From the NCBI GenBank assembly GCA_011032825.1, contig JAADJZ010000006.1:1054001-1118000 (forward strand): a stretch of 64,000 nt of DNA, written 5' to 3'. The position numbers and the translations under genes are program-made. The notes under the pieces were generated by a model that worked only from the letters and a program-made list of their open reading frames with translations, did no database searches and had not been told where the DNA came from. How positions within the stretch are numbered: the stretch's first letter is position 1; the number at the start of each line of letters is the position of its first letter. Of this stretch, positions 34,989-48,182 are shown one piece after another. Origin of the DNA: Massariosphaeria phaeospora. Lineage: Eukaryota; Ascomycota; Dothideomycetes; Pleosporales.

Positions 34989-37056
34989 CTTTTTGGTTCT
35001 TCTAAGCAGGTGATGTCAGTACCATGTGATGATATAAGAGGGCGAGGCAGGAATCTAGAATCAACTTACATATTACAGCTCGAAGTAGACCACGTTGAAT
35101 CCCACTCCCAATTAAAACAGCAAGAAAGAGACTGAAATAACTGAGTATGGAGGAGAGCACTCAAACTCATGAACCATCCCTAGATAGCCCTCTATAAGTA
35201 AGGGAGGGACCGAGACCCTAATAACTCAACTCAAGTTCGAGACCCGGTCCGCGAGGAGGGGTATACAGCCATGGCAGCTCAGCCGTTCACGAGCGAGTGG
35301 CCATATTGGCAGCGGAAAAGCAGCCACACGTTTCGACTCCATAGTAATTGGCTTCACAGTCCGCCATGGCCTGATGGAAACTCCCTAGGCTTGCAGGACC
35401 TCAGAAGCGGAGAAACGTGTCGGCCAACCCGATATCGTTTTCAGCTTTCATTAAGCGACACCAAGCAGCCACATTAATACCCCCTCAATTCATATCAGGG
35501 AACCCAATATGAAAAGGATGTCCGTCCAGTCGTCGATCAATCCCAGAGCTGGATACGCAAGCTGACCATAGCTCCCCGCATATGAACCTCGACCCAGGCC
35601 TGACGTGCCAATACGAGGAAGCTCACAGCGGGGTGGCGTGGGGGAAGGGGTGTTTAGACGCTCCACCAGTACACTGATCTATTGCGAAGATCTGCGAAGG
35701 TCCCGCAGCCGTCCGCAGCTCTAGACCCAGTTAGCAGCATTTAGAAATTATTAGCGAACACACACAGACAACGACCTGCGCTATCCGTCCCGCGAGCCGC
35801 CCGCACATTCATCTCCACGTGCGAGTTGTTGCGTGAGGCTGGCCAAGCCGCAGAACGCCACCAGAGCCAGGCGGCTGGCTGAACCTCTTCCGAATCCAGC
35901 ACCGTGCTTCCTCTTTCCGATAGAGACAGCCAGCCACCAAAACGACGTGAGTTTTCAAAGTCCAGGCTTTGGCGAACTGGGATTGTTATGTTCGAGCTGT
36001 TGCTATTGCATCGCTAGGAAGGCTGCAAGGCGGCAAATTGAGGTGCGAACAATTCAGGCAGCGCTTAATTGAGACGAACTGGATGCGCGGTGGTTTCGAG
36101 ATGGATCATGGAGAGCGTGGAAGAGGGACGTTCCCCATCGATAGATCGTCGCTGCCCCGATGCAAGACGCCGACGCCACAAAGTGCGGGAAGGAGCGACC
36201 CATCCCACCCAGTACCGGGGTTCGCGAAATCGATATCAGCGGTCCAGACAACCTCCAACCCCCATTCAAAGAAGGTCGGCGAGGTAATTATTCTGGAACC
36301 TTGATCAAACTGCGATTGGAGACAGCCAAATCTGTTACAACGGAGCGCGCAAGCACAAGCAACTTTGCAGAAAAAAGGATCCAGTTTACAACAACCTCGG
36401 GCGTTTTAAATGCCCAAGTATATTTCTCCTCTGTCTAAACTAGATGCTCCGCCGCCCAGGATCCACAGACGCGAACAGTTAATCGACCGTGCTTCCCCGG
36501 CAGTACCGCGCGACTAAACAAATAAATCAAGAGCAATAGAACTCATGATACAAGGAACTAGAACCAACAAGACCAGTCCGAGGGGGTGGGGAATCAGGGA
36601 GTACAAAAAGGACCAAGGGGAATAGAGGAGAAAAGACAAGTATATTAGAAACTGAAACGGGCAACACGCAGGACCATGAACCGGGGTCGTCGCCTATCGC
36701 TAGAGAGGATCAAGTGCATCCGCCAACAAAAAACATCTAGACAAGGAGAAAGGGAGGGGTTTGGGGGAAAGGGTGCGAGTAACGGTGGCGCTTGATCGTC
36801 TACGTAAGCCAGCCTCCCCGTAATCGTGATTAAATGACTTATTCGAACTGATCCACCGTAGTATAAGGAAACCGTGCAAATGATACCGCTTGCCTTATTT
36901 CCCATGCGCCAAAAACACCAGGCATCCGCGGACAAGACGGATTCGCTTTAGAAACAAGGACAAAAGCAAGCGTTGGAGGGGAAGAAGGGAGAATGATCTA
37001 GGGAGGCCATCAAACGGGAGGGCGAAGGCCAGGCCATGAGCTGTGCCAGCGAAGTG
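34989..37056. other. Long intergenic region upstream of the NACHT-repeat gene
   Basis: About 2.07 kb between two minus-strand genes. Several short plus-strand frames (35271-35477, 35969-36304) lack any protein-like pattern. It probably carries the promoter of the STAND gene (right of 34988) and the 3' UTR of the Barentsz-like gene. No repeat or RNA gene was recognised. Confidence 0.4.
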
Positions 37057-39253
37057 CTACTGGGGTTGGTAGAAGGCCGCGGGCTGCATCTGTTGCGGAT
37101 AGTAGTAGGCACCCTCAGGACTCGGCGTCATCATGCCACCCATACCAGGAACAGCATAGCTGGTTTGAGGATAGCCTTCCATTCCTGGAGTTGGATAGAG
37201 CTGAGAAGAGTCCACGTAGTAAGTCATACCATTCGACTCGTATGCAACCATGTTGGACTGCCCTGTCGGTGCTGGCGGGGCAGGAGCAGTAGAAACGGGA
37301 GGTGCCGCCATAGGCATGACATAAGCGCCTTGCTGAACATTGGGAACGAACATTGGGACCATACCGCCCGGAGGCATGAACTGTGTTGGAGCGGGTGGTT
37401 GAGTGGCGTTGTGGGGGAAGTAGTATGCCTGGGGCGGCACAACAAAACCTTGAGGCTGAAAGCCAGGTTGCTGGAATGGCTGGAACGAAGGGGCATGTAT
37501 AGCACGTTCGGGGATGTTGGACAGGGGTGTGCCAGTCGATGCAGTGTATGAAGGCTGGCGGGCATGTGTGTAGAAGGGCTGCTGCTCAACCGGTTGTGGC
37601 TGTCCATTCATATGAGCAGGTACCTGGTGGTGGAACGGCTGCTGTTCCCGTTGCTGTGGTGGATTGAAGTTGATGGACGCAGGCGATTCGATACCAGCAA
37701 CTGACACCGTCTTCTGTGGGCGGGGCTGATGCATGGGTAGCTGCCCTTGCCAGTTCTCGCGGAAGGCGGGCTTCTGTGGAAGAGGATACGACTGCTGTGG
37801 GAAATGACCCGAGCCCATCTCCGGCAGGAATCCAGCTGGGCCTGTCGGAAGCTTAGGGCCGCCGGGTGGAAGCCGGACGACGGGCCGCGAGGGATCCACG
37901 AAGCCACCGGTTCGGGACATGATAGATCCGGCTGGCGATACAAGACCATCCCGGCCCATCTCGCGAGCTAGCGACGATCGCCTACTCATGGCCACGCTAG
38001 GTGAATAGACACTTCCACCGTATGCACTGGTTCGCCTGCTCGAGAAGCCTCCCCCAAACGAACCAAATCCGCGTCCTCGCCCGCGGCCGAAGCCTTGTTG
38101 GTTGGGCCGAAGTGCTCGTGGGATGAAGATGAAAGAGCGCTCCACGGTGGGGAAGATGTAGCGCGGAGCGGATGGAGGTAGCGAAATTCGTACGGGCTTG
38201 TCGCGGCGGAGGGGTGGACGATGATTCGGGAGGCGCGTGTGCTGCTTGATGGGTACGTTCTGGAAGAATATAGGGCTCTTCATTCCGGGAAGGTACACTC
38301 GGATTTGGGCGTTGTGGGTATGCGTCGTGGTTGAGAAGTTGCGACTCGGGGGTTGTCTCGAGGCAGGCATAGGCGGTGCTCTTGCAGGCGGCCGCGATGA
38401 ATGCGACGCCTGCTGCTGATGAGGGCCGCTCATGGGAGGAGGGCCCTCGATGTGGGTAGGTTGAGGTCGCGGCGCCGATTCCGCGACGGTTTCGTGGAGG
38501 TCGTGCTGCCAGGGAGAATCGGTAGGCTCGGAAGCTTGTGCTCTGATACTGCAAGACATGTTAGTAGTTGAACGTGATGATGAGTAGCAACAGCATGGGA
38601 TCGTACTTAGCTGGAGAAAATGGGCCTCCTACAGCCCCGCCTCGCCCTCGCGGTCCTCCTCCTCGTAGACCGAATTGCCTGGGACCATTCTGGCCGTGCC
38701 TGTGGTCATGCATGAAGAAAGCCCCACGATTCGGAATGAAAGAGGGGTCGGCATCGCGTTTCTGTTTGTACTCCTCGTGCTCCCGCCTCTTGCGCTCCGC
38801 GAAGGTCTCCGGTCTTCTGGAGGAGGTATCTGCCTGCATAGGTGCCACTGCTGAGCTTCCAGTCTCGAAGTCAACCACCTCCCCATCCGCCGCGTTGTCT
38901 GCTATCTTCAGCCCGTTGATCATCATCTCTGTGTCCCTCGATGCGGTAAACGCAGCATCCGACCGCGCGATGGGTGGAGAAGGCACCCGTCGGTTGATGA
39001 CGTCTGGGCGGCTCTTCGCATCTCGCGAGCCATTTGCTTTGCGCTTCGTTTTCCCTTCAGTCAAGGAGGCTGAAGTTCCCGCATCGCTCAGGTCGCTGTT
39101 GTCTGCATCGGCGTTCGCGTCGACGTCGCTGGGGACGGAAGCGTCGCTCTGTGAATCGTCCGCTACCTCAGTTGCCACCGACCTGTCGTCACTCTCATCA
39201 TCCAGCCGCCTGCGGCGTGCAAGGCTGATTCTCTTCTTTGGAGCGGTGGCCAT
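37057..39253 (-). CDS. Barentsz/CASC3-domain RNA-binding protein (exon junction complex type)
   Basis: Two exons (intron 38549-38606, 58 bp) give 712 residues. The N-terminus is basic then acidic (APKKRISLARRRRLDDESDD). Residues about 150-215 hold the Btz/SELOR signature: ERKRREHEEYKQKRDADPSF, then IPNRGAFFMHDHRHGQ and an RGG-rich stretch (LRGGGPRGRGG). In animals this domain wraps eIF4A3 in the exon junction complex; whether the fungal protein does the same is inference. The large second exon is Pro/Gln/Tyr-rich low complexity with another Gly-Arg tract (GFGRGRGRGFGSFGGGF), suggesting a role in RNP granules. Confidence 0.82.
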
Positions 39254-40390
39254 ACTTGTAACTAGGGTGCGCGGTTACCGACACGGAAAGGGATATGAGT
39301 GGGGTGCCGGGTGTTGTGTTGGCCGTGGCTGGGTGCGGAGCTGAAGACTCGGCGGCGGAGAAGCGCCTCAGAATGAAAGTTAGCGGTGGACGACAAGGAT
39401 ATCTGCGGTCCAGGGGGCGGAATGGTTGGGAGTCGTGATGGAGGCGACGAGGGGTTGCGTGAGAGTTGGGGAAGGGGATTGCTTGATGGCTTCATCGATG
39501 CCTGAGAAAATATGACGGTTGAACGCGGGACTTGCCGCCTCATCTCTTGGCTCGGCCCGAACATGGAAAGCCTTGCCGAAGCATCCCGCAAAACAGCGAC
39601 GCGACACCAATACAGCGCACCACAGAGATAGCAGTGCAGTGCTAGCTTGCTGCAATTGGGCAGCTAAGTTAGGACGAAAGTTGCAGCACGCGTCAACGTC
39701 TTCAACACACTGCGGTGCCGCCAATTGAGCGCGACACGTTTTCGGCAAGGGTCCCCGGCATAGATTCTCAGATTTACCAGGGGCTCCACGTGACTTTGTC
39801 GCTGACATCATCCATAGATACATAGTGAGGAACAGGGCTTGTAGATGAGAATGTAACGGATGTTATTAAGTTGCGTACTAGTTTAGTGTATAAATTGCTA
39901 CGTTCGACAATCTAAATGTTAGGAAGGCTTCCGAGGTTAGGCTATTGTGCACGTAGTCCCGGTTCAAGAAACGGGTGTACACACACAGCAGAGGCATCAT
40001 ATGTTAATGAATTCTTTTGATTTTGAACTTGTCCTTCTGCTGCTTTCGAGAGTGTCTCCGAAGAGAGGAAAAAACATATCCACCCATGCCATGCTAGAGC
40101 AACGAATGCCACCTGGCCCGAACGCCGCTTGATGCTGCCACTCGGGCCCTCGAAAACGCCATGATATGCAAGCGCTGAAAGACACTATCGCTACCGCCGG
40201 GTATACACCGGAAGGACTGAAATAAGAGAAAAGAAAAGAAAAGCACATTGTAACTATGATACAGATCCAAAGCCTGGAAACCATCATTAACCTCTAAAGA
40301 CCCGGATTCGTGTTCGAGATTATGCGCGTTCAACATCTAAACGAACATGTTTGCGGCGATGCGTCCTGAGCTGTGGTGTTTGGATGGGCT
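39254..40390. other. Intergenic between two minus-strand genes
   Basis: About 1.1 kb: promoter of the Barentsz-like gene on its left side and 3' UTR of the CCCH gene on its right. Overlapping minus-strand frames (39262-39591, 39380-39823) appear random. Nothing else was recognised. Confidence 0.4.
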
Positions 40391-43300
40391 TCACATGTTC
40401 GGATCGTGAATGTAGGTGCAGTCATCCCCTTTGGTGCACTGGCCGAGCTTGAAGAACTTGCATGGAAGGACTTTGTGGGGTAGATTCCCAGCCGAGTAGT
40501 TGAACTTTTGGGCCTTTTGTTTTTTGAAGGAGCTGTAGCCGCGCTCGTTGTTGGCCTTCGGGTCATCGCGGGGTCGTTTGGTTCCGCCGTTGGTTGCTTG
40601 CTCGTATTGAGGTTGTTGCTGGGCCTGATATGTCGCACCACCTTGTTGCTGTTGTGGCGGATATGAGGCTGGAAATGGTGGCCAACCAGCCATAGTAGGA
40701 GGAAAGGCGGCAACCCCGCCTCCTGCACCAGTAGACGACTGTATTGCAGACAAAATAGCATTGAGATCCAGAGCAGGTGCTTGCTGGGCTGGAGCCGGAG
40801 TTTGAACTGGAGCTTGGGCTACCGGCTGCATTGGATTCTGCAGAGCACTGAGAATCGCCGAGAGGTCGGGTACAGCGGGCATAACGGGGGCCGCAGGCGG
40901 AGGTGGCATATAGGAGGGTTGATTTGTTGTCGGTTGAGAAGCGTTCGGAGCAGGAACAGCAAATTGACTGAATATCTTCTCCAAGGCGTGAAGATCGGGT
41001 GCCGCCGTGGGCATGGCCGGCTTTGGAGACCGGTCAATGACCACTTGCGGTGGAGGGCCAAATTCGATGACTGGTTTAGGCGCCTCCGCTTGAGTTTCTA
41101 CTGGCGGCTCTCGTGGTGTGGGAGGAATATCCGATGGATGAGTGTAGAATACCATCAGGGTCGAGTTCTCACGACGCTGATTTGCTTCCTTCTCGGGGCA
41201 CGTGGGTTTACACTCACCACCTCCATAAGGCTCATAGTTGCGCTTACGCTCTTCAGGATCTACAACGCTGAAGTCTATGGGAGTAGACTTCACCCAAGGA
41301 CGATACTCTATCTCCATCTCGTCATCATCCTCTTCCATGTCCATATCCCGGTGTTGTTTGAACATGCGACCTTCACCTCCAATGTCACCAGCGTCCCGAA
41401 CAAGATTCTCTTCATGGCCTAACTCCTCATCGGGATCGTGAGTAAATAGCTTTACTTCAACAAGCGTTGCATCAGGGCGGAACCTCACGCGTAAATGCCG
41501 GCGGGACTCCTTGCGTTCACGTTTGGCCTTCTCTTCTACCGTCTCTGGGGGATGTTGTTTTTCCTGTTTCACAGGCGCGACGGGTTCTTCTTTGGGTTTC
41601 ATGAGCTCTGCCATTGTCTGCGCGAACGAGAACGACGATTTGGCTGCCGATCCAGTCACAGGCTTTTTCTCCTTGACCACGGAGGCTGCAGGCTTCTGCT
41701 GCGCACTTGTTTTTGGAGTGATTGTCCCGGTTGCCGCTGAAGTCGGTTTCTTGCTAGCGGCATTGAGTGACGAGAAGAAAGTAGAGGGCTTATTAACCAC
41801 CTGATTCCCTCGAGCCTTGACAGGCACGGCGGCAGGTCTCTCACCGGGCCGCTTGTGAGGCACACTCGTGCTAGTGTTCGTCGGCCTCGCAGAAACGGCG
41901 ACCACTGGTTTTCTAGCTGGGACTGTCGGAGGGTCAGCTGGTTTCAGCCTTTTTATTCCGAGACCTTCGCTGGCTGGGCGACCGATAGGTTGTGTTGCTG
42001 GTCTCTTCGCGACCTTAGGTGCTGTAGCCTCAGCCTCAGCGGGTGGAGATGTGACTTTCGACTTTTTCGAGCCAGTAGCGGCACCATCGATGATCTGCTG
42101 GATCAGGGCTTTATTCTTCTCATTCGCGTTTTTTTTCATGGAAACAAGTGCTTTAATGACCCTGGTTTCATCGATGAGTTCGGTAGTCAACGTGCCAATG
42201 CAGCTAGCTAACATCTCATATATGACTGAGGGCAGGGGGCCATTATAGTCCTGCATTTTGAAACGATTTGCCAGGAACTGATAACACATGTACAGTAACG
42301 ACTTGACCTGTCCCATGTGGCGAAGGACATCAGGGTGGCTGTATTGCAGAGCAGATTGTAGTGCCGTCTGGAGTAAATCACGCTGACTAGTAACTCGACT
42401 TTTGAGCACGGGCAACTCCCCAATCTTCTTCTGGTCTTCCGCCTCTTGAACCGCTTTACTGTCAGTCCTCCAACGTTTTTGAATGGTGTTAAGCACATCC
42501 CAGAGCTCACGCATGCTCGTTTTGATCTTTTCTGTACTTGGCGGGGAATGTCGTGGAAACCACGCCGCCTTGATGACATCGTACCGGACTGCTTCGTGTG
42601 GCTCATCGGGTCGAGTGGCAGGTAGTGGGGATGGCTCCAGGTCTTCATCGTCGGTGTATTCACTGTCATCATCGGAGGAATCAGTGTCGGTTTCGCTGTC
42701 GCTGACCTCCCCCGTTACAGCAGAACTTGGGCTGCCGGCTTGACCCACCCGGCGGGCGGACAATTTCGCATGTAGTTGTTTGGTGGAGAGTTTCTTGGCG
42801 AATTTTTTGTCGGCCCCAGCTCTTTTGAGCTCTCTCATTGACTGGCGAGGGGTGTACAGTGGCAGTGCGGCTGCACTCAGTTAGACTCTACAACAAGGCA
42901 AAAGATCATGGCAATTGGCTTACTTCTATTGGCAGGTAGATGCATTGGTTCAGAGCCAAACGTCACGAGTTTATTCAAAGATGAAGATTTAGTGGCCGCC
43001 GCCAAAGCAGCTTGCTCAAACACCCAAAACTCGCTAGACTTCCTAACCTGCGGCATCTCATAGTTTGGGTTGCTCACCGGTCTGGCAGTGGCTATGGGAG
43101 TGGTACGCTGTGAGAACATGTCGGTGGTGCTTTTCGGTGGTATCTAGAGGGCATTAGTCGGAGACAGGATGGGTGCCGCAACGGCGAAGATGTCTTACCT
43201 GAAATGGGGAACCTGTCGGGTGTGCACTTTGCAGGGATGTTTGCTGCAGCGCCTGCGATGTGACTGTACTCGACTGAAGTTGTGGAGTGGAATTGCGCAC

Positions 43301-43732
43301 GGGTATCTGATAGTGAGCCTGTTGTTGGGGTTGTTGCTGTTGCTGTTGTCGCATAGCTGGCTCCACGCTGACCTGTAGGGCTGGGTCGACCGCCGGCGGA
43401 TGTCCGTAACTGCCCAGAGCTGTTTGGTTTCCATATTGATTGTACGGATAGGCCGGCGCAGTCTGATATCCATGGCCAGTATTGCGGTACGGCTGGCTGA
43501 TGGGGTTGTAGGTCTGATGTTGGTACGAGTTGTGTTGCCAAGGCTGGCTGACAGATGCGTGTGCAGGCAAGCCGGGCTGATGGTGGTTGAGCTGGCCAGG
43601 GTTCCACGAGCCGCTGCTGTACTGCTCGGCAGCGCCGGGAAACAGCTGGCTCTCATAGGCAGGGTCGGTGTAGATGTTCTGCCCTTGGAGGGCCTGTGAA
43701 AGGTGGCTATTGGGCACGTGACTGGGAGCCAT
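40391..43732 (-). CDS. Q-rich protein with C-terminal CCCH zinc finger
   Basis: Three exons (introns 43144-43198, 42871-42923) give 1,077 residues. The N-terminal 180 residues are Gln/Tyr/Pro-rich and prion-like, with a Q-P-Q run near 43330. The middle has an acidic Ser/Asp/Glu stretch and a conserved-looking helical block (MRELWDVLNTIQKRWRTDSK). A disordered Pro/Lys-rich region follows. The C-terminus ends with one CCCH finger of spacing C-x7-C-x5-C-x3-H (CKFFKLGQCTKGDDCTYIH) four residues before the stop. Single CCCH fingers of this type usually bind RNA. I do not recognise the gene beyond a conserved fungal zinc-finger protein. Confidence 0.82.
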
Positions 43733-44954
43733 GGTGAGTGTGGCGCAGCAGATGGTGAATGTGCAGGTGAAAAGCAGGATTCGGCTCGGCTAAGTTGACA
43801 GGGCGCGCTAATTGGCCGACGTCGCCGTGTGCCACCACAAGTGACCAATCCGGCAAACAGGGGACTTATGCGACAATGCAGGCAGCACTAGGCGCAAACG
43901 GGCCTGGCGCAAGAGTCACAGAAGTGAGAAAATGACGGCGGCTGGGGAGAAGGGCGCGGAAGAGAAGGCCCGTGATACTTCCGGGTTGGGCCGTAGCGTC
44001 GAAGGGTGCGAGTCCTGGGTCTGCAGCGTGGTCCCGTCCCCGAGGCCGTCTCGCCGTCTCGCCGTCCCTCGCTGTGTCTGTTGGCAAGACGAAGCTGGCC
44101 CGACACGCAGCGCTCGTGTCCCGACAACCTCCAATAATGCCGTGGTCCCGCTGCCCACGAACTGCGCGCCTCTGGCCGTCGGTTTTACAGGCGCCGGCAA
44201 ATCAGCGTGCGCCGATGATTTGCGATAGACACTGCTGACGCGTCACTGGGTCTTTCGCACCTCTACCGCACACGTACGCAACGCAACGCCCGAGAGTGAG
44301 ACACGCCCGCGTCGTCAGTCGCCCGCCTGCAACAAATGCTCTGAGCCTGTGCGATCGCCAGGCTCGGCCTCTTTGATGCGCGACGGGATGAACGGCGGCG
44401 AGGAGTGTGTTAGTAGCAGGTGCGGAGTCTGAGTGTCACTTCTGCTGCCTCTCCCGACCGCGCAGCCCACAGCAAACGGCGGCACCACACAGCGACAACA
44501 AGCCTCGCAGTGCGGACCGAAAACCTGGAAACTAGCCTCAGCAGCAGATGCCCTTATTAATGGGCGGAGAGTCTGTCACTGAGAAGTGGCACGAAGAACG
44601 CAGCAAGGAAGAAGGAGGGGGTGATTTGGGGTTTGTGGTGTGGTGGGAGCGGAGTGAGTTGAAGGAGAGAGGAGGGTTGGGCCGTGGGCGGTGCGCACTT
44701 GAAGAGGCCCGCGCCAAGCCCGCTAGCTGCAATCGGCCTAAAGCGCGGCCCGCGTCACCGCAGCTGGCGGCGGCGGAGAGAACACGACTGCGGGTTGGAC
44801 GACGCAGCGGCAGCGACCACCACCAAAGCTGCTTTTCACCGCCGACGCCAGACTGCACCCCGCCGACCGCCTGTAGAGCGCCTTCTGCTGCATCTGTACA
44901 TGCGGTAACCTGACGCCGGCGGGTGCCAGATTCAGCTCAGCCACTCCATTCACC
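43733..44954. promoter_or_regulatory. Divergent promoter region, CCCH gene / SLY1
   Basis: A 1.2-kb GC-rich interval between two divergent start codons. Open frames on both strands are long only because of GC content. No specific site was recognised. Confidence 0.4.
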
Positions 44955-47395
44955 ATGGCTACCCTCAGAGACAAGCAAATAGGTAGGCCGTCGTACTATT
45001 TCTTCATATAGTTATATCCTGAATCCACTCTGGAAGATATGTTGAAAGGATATATGCACTCCTATCCATTCATATTCTCCACACTCCTGTGCTGATTCCC
45101 ACCTGTGTAGCTTCGATCAAGCGGATTCTGAACCTCAACGCTCCCACACAGCCGGACGACGGCCAGGCCGAATCGGACACCCATGGATCGCTTCCCGCCA
45201 AGTCGCCCATTCTCTCGAAGACTGGCGAGCCGATCTGGAAGGTGCTAGTATTCGACGATCTGGGGAGAGATGTCATCTCCAGCGTCTTGCGAGTGAACGA
45301 CCTGCGGACATGGGGGGTAGGCAATTGCTGAACACACCTTGATCCACCGGGCTAAGACGGGTTTCTAGGTCACAATACATCTGAACATCAACACTACGCG
45401 CCACACCATCCCCGATGTCCCCGTCATCTACCTCTGCGAACCGAGCACCGAGAACCTAGCCATAATTACGAGCGACCTCTCTCGAAGCCTCTACTCCCCC
45501 GCGTACATCAATTTCCTCTCGTCGATACCCAGGCCTCTCCTTGTAAGCATTGGGTTCTAGGAATATACGGCACAGAGCTGACTCCGTGAAGGAAGACTTT
45601 GCCGCCCAGACAGTCTCGTCTGGCACGCAGGAGCATCTCGCTCAAATCTACGACCAGTATCTGAACTTTATTGTCTCAGAGCCCGACCTCTTCTCCCTGG
45701 GCATGCCGGGAGCATATAGCACACTCAACAGCGCAAGCACCTCTGACCAGCAGGTGGATGCCACTGTCGAGCGGATAGTCAATGGATTGTTCTCGGTAAC
45801 CGTCACGATGGGAGTGATGCCAATCATCCGATGTCCGAAAGGTGGCGCGGCTGAGCTTGTATGCGCAAAGTTAGACCGCAAATTGCGCGATCACGTCCTG
45901 AACTCGCGGACGAACCTTTTCTCTGGCGGTGACCAAAAGGCATTAGCTTCATCCAGACCCGTACTCATTATAGTGGACCGCAATGTTGACCTGATCCCCA
46001 TGTTCTCCCATTCATGGATTGTATGCACCTCTTTAGTGCCCTAATCACAATGCCACTGCTAACTCGGACAGTATCAAAGTCTGATATACGACGTGCTCTC
46101 GATGCAGCTGAACAAGATCACCATGTCTGTACCTGTAGACAAAGACCATCCCGAGAAAGGCACGAAAAAACAGGCGTACGACCTGCAGGCCTCTGACTAC
46201 TTTTGGCTACGCAACGCATCACTTCCGTTCCCTCAAGTCGCCGAAGATGTAACAAACGAGTGGAACAAATACCAAGATGACGCGAACGATGTGACAAAAA
46301 AGACGGGCACATCGTCAATTGATGATCTGCAGGGCGATAGTTCACAATTCGCAGCACATCTCAAGGGCGCCATGGCACTGCTGCCTGAGTTGAAAGAGCG
46401 CAAGGCCACAATCACAATGCACATGAACATCCTGGAGTCACTCATGGAGGGAATCAAGAGTGAGTCTTAGCCGTGATTCTCACTGTGCGAGCCATGTTGA
46501 CTGTTTTGTAGATCGAAAACTCGATCAGTACTTCCAATTGGAGGAAGAACTCAGTAAACAGACCAAATCCCAAATCCTAGACCTAATCAAGGACTCGGAC
46601 AAAGGGACAGAGCCACTTGACAAGCTTAGATTATTCCTGCAATGGTATACTAAATCTCCTACTTGCGGAGTTTAGCTAACAATCATCAGGTATCTGACCA
46701 CAGAGCAAGAGGTGTCCCGCGTCGACCTCGAAAGCTTCACACAGGCCTTAGAGGCGGCAGGCGCCGACACAACCTCAATCAAATACGTAAAAACCGTGCG
46801 CCAACTCACCCGCATGACGATGATCTCCGCAGCGCCGACCCAGCCCGCACAAACCTCCAGCCAGCTTTTCGGAGGCTTCAGCAGCCTCTCCTCTCGCGTC
46901 ACAGACCGCTTCAAAGAGGCCGGTCTCGGCGCCAACTTCGACGGCATTCTCTCCGGCATCAAGAACTTCCTACCCGCAAACAAAGACCTCACCCTTACCA
47001 AGATCACCGAGTCGCTCATGGACCCGCAGAACGCGAGTTCTAGCGCTCTCCAAACAACCGAGAAATACCTCTACTTCGACCCGCGCTCCGCTAACGCGCG
47101 GGGCACGCTTCCGCCCGCCAGCCAGGCGCGCAATCAGCAAGGCAACGTGGGTAGGGGCATCGAAGCGAGCTTCGGGCAGCGCAGACAAGGCTTCAGCGAG
47201 GCTCTCGTTTTCACGGTTGGTGGCGGCAGCATGGACGAGTATAATAATCTGCTGGAGTGGTCGAAGAGGACGGGAGCGGGTAGTGCAGCGGGCACGGGCC
47301 AGAAGCGGAGGATCGTGTATGGGAGTACGGCGTTGATGTCGGCTACGGAGTTTCTGACCAAGGATTTGGCGCAGTTGGGGCGCGAGAGTACGTAG
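44955..47395 (+). CDS. SLY1: Sec1/Munc18-family protein Sly1 (ER-Golgi traffic)
   Basis: Seven exons (introns 44983-45110, 45317-45368, 45543-45591, 46021-46071, 46460-46511, 46645-46689) give 687 residues. Sly1 binds Sed5-type syntaxins and promotes SNARE assembly in ER-Golgi and intra-Golgi fusion. The first exon is only 28 nt (MATLRDKQI), and its join gives the family start RDKQIASIKRILNLN. Other typical blocks are WKVLVFDDLGRDVISSVLR, VLIIVDRNVDLIPMFSHSW, YDLQASDYFWLRN and the C-terminal FTVGGGSMDEYNNL. The frame is clean throughout. Confidence 0.94.
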
Positions 47396-47660
47396 ACTTA
47401 GACATAGATGGGGACGGAGAGGGGCCGTCGGTCGGACTGGGGGAGGTGCGTGGGGCTGGATACCAATACATTTAGGATGTCGCGCCTGTTGAAAACAGGC
47501 GGGCGATTTGTGTGGATACTGATGTTGCCTTGTCGTCTCTCGTGTGCATCTTGTCCTTCGTGGAAGTGCTTCGTGGGATGTTGTAGCGTGCTACGTACCT
47601 GGAAAGGATTGCCGCCTACAGGCTATGATGCGGAAATGAAGCGACAGATGTAGGTAAGCG

Positions 47661-47721
47661 GGTGAGTGAGTGAGTGAGTGAGTTAGTGAGTTAGTAAGTG
47701 ATAAGTGATAGGTGATAAGTG
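47661..47721. repeat. GTGA/TAAG-type degenerate microsatellite
   Basis: An array of GAGT/GTGA units degrading into GTTA and GATAAGT units. It is about 60 bp long, in the 3' flank of SLY1. Confidence 0.85.
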
Positions 47722-48001
47722 TTGGATGTTGATTGTGGCGGTCAGGATGCGATACTGTAAGTACGCTCGCAGTATGTCGTAGGTACCATCCGTCGTCCCA
47801 TCCACCATCAAACCTCCCACCCACCCATCACTCATCCCGTGAGCCCCCGGCACCGGACCGAACGTACCCGTACCTCCGCGGTTGGTCCACATCCACCCAC
47901 CAGCGCAAAAACGTCAACCTCACTCACTACCTCTCCCATAAATACCCCAATCTTCCCAAACTCCCTCATCGCTAACAAAAAACAGGCACAAATTTCGCGG
48001 C

Positions 48002-48135
48002 ATAGTGTAGTGTGCGGGCTCATGACCACCAATTAGGTGCTGAACAAATGTCATGAGGCGACGGCCCCGAGTTCGAATCTCGCTGGCTTCAAAATGTCGT
48101 AGGGTTCAGCATTCCTGAGGATTGCACTACACTAT
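48002..48135 (+). ncRNA. Possible structured RNA or short inverted-repeat element with B-box-like hairpin
   Basis: Five perfect helices can be drawn. An outer stem ATAGTGTAGTG (48002-48012) pairs with CACTACACTAT (48125-48135). CTCATGAC (48019-48026) pairs with GTCATGAG (48050-48057). A small hairpin is CACC-AATTA-GGTG (48027-48039). TGCTGAAC (48038-48045) pairs with GTTCAGCA (48104-48111) and would make a pseudoknot. A T-arm-like hairpin is CGAG-TTCGAAT-CTCG (48068-48082), whose GAGTTCGAATC resembles a pol III B box. A T8 run follows at 48221-48228. No cloverleaf can be completed. An 11-bp-TIR element carrying tRNA-like sequence is the main alternative. No known RNA family is recognised. Confidence 0.35.
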
Positions 48136-48182
48136 CGCACGGCGATGACTACAAGGTACGTGAGTTTCCAATCAGTCAGTTG

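Noticed and set aside
35969..36304. Plus-strand ORF of 111 codons upstream of the STAND gene
   Set aside because: No conserved-looking pattern or targeting signal; overlapping frames are equally open.
48003..48092. tRNA gene suggested by GAGTTCGAATC
   Set aside because: The T-arm-like hairpin is present, but no acceptor stem matching TGGCTTC and no D arm can be found upstream.
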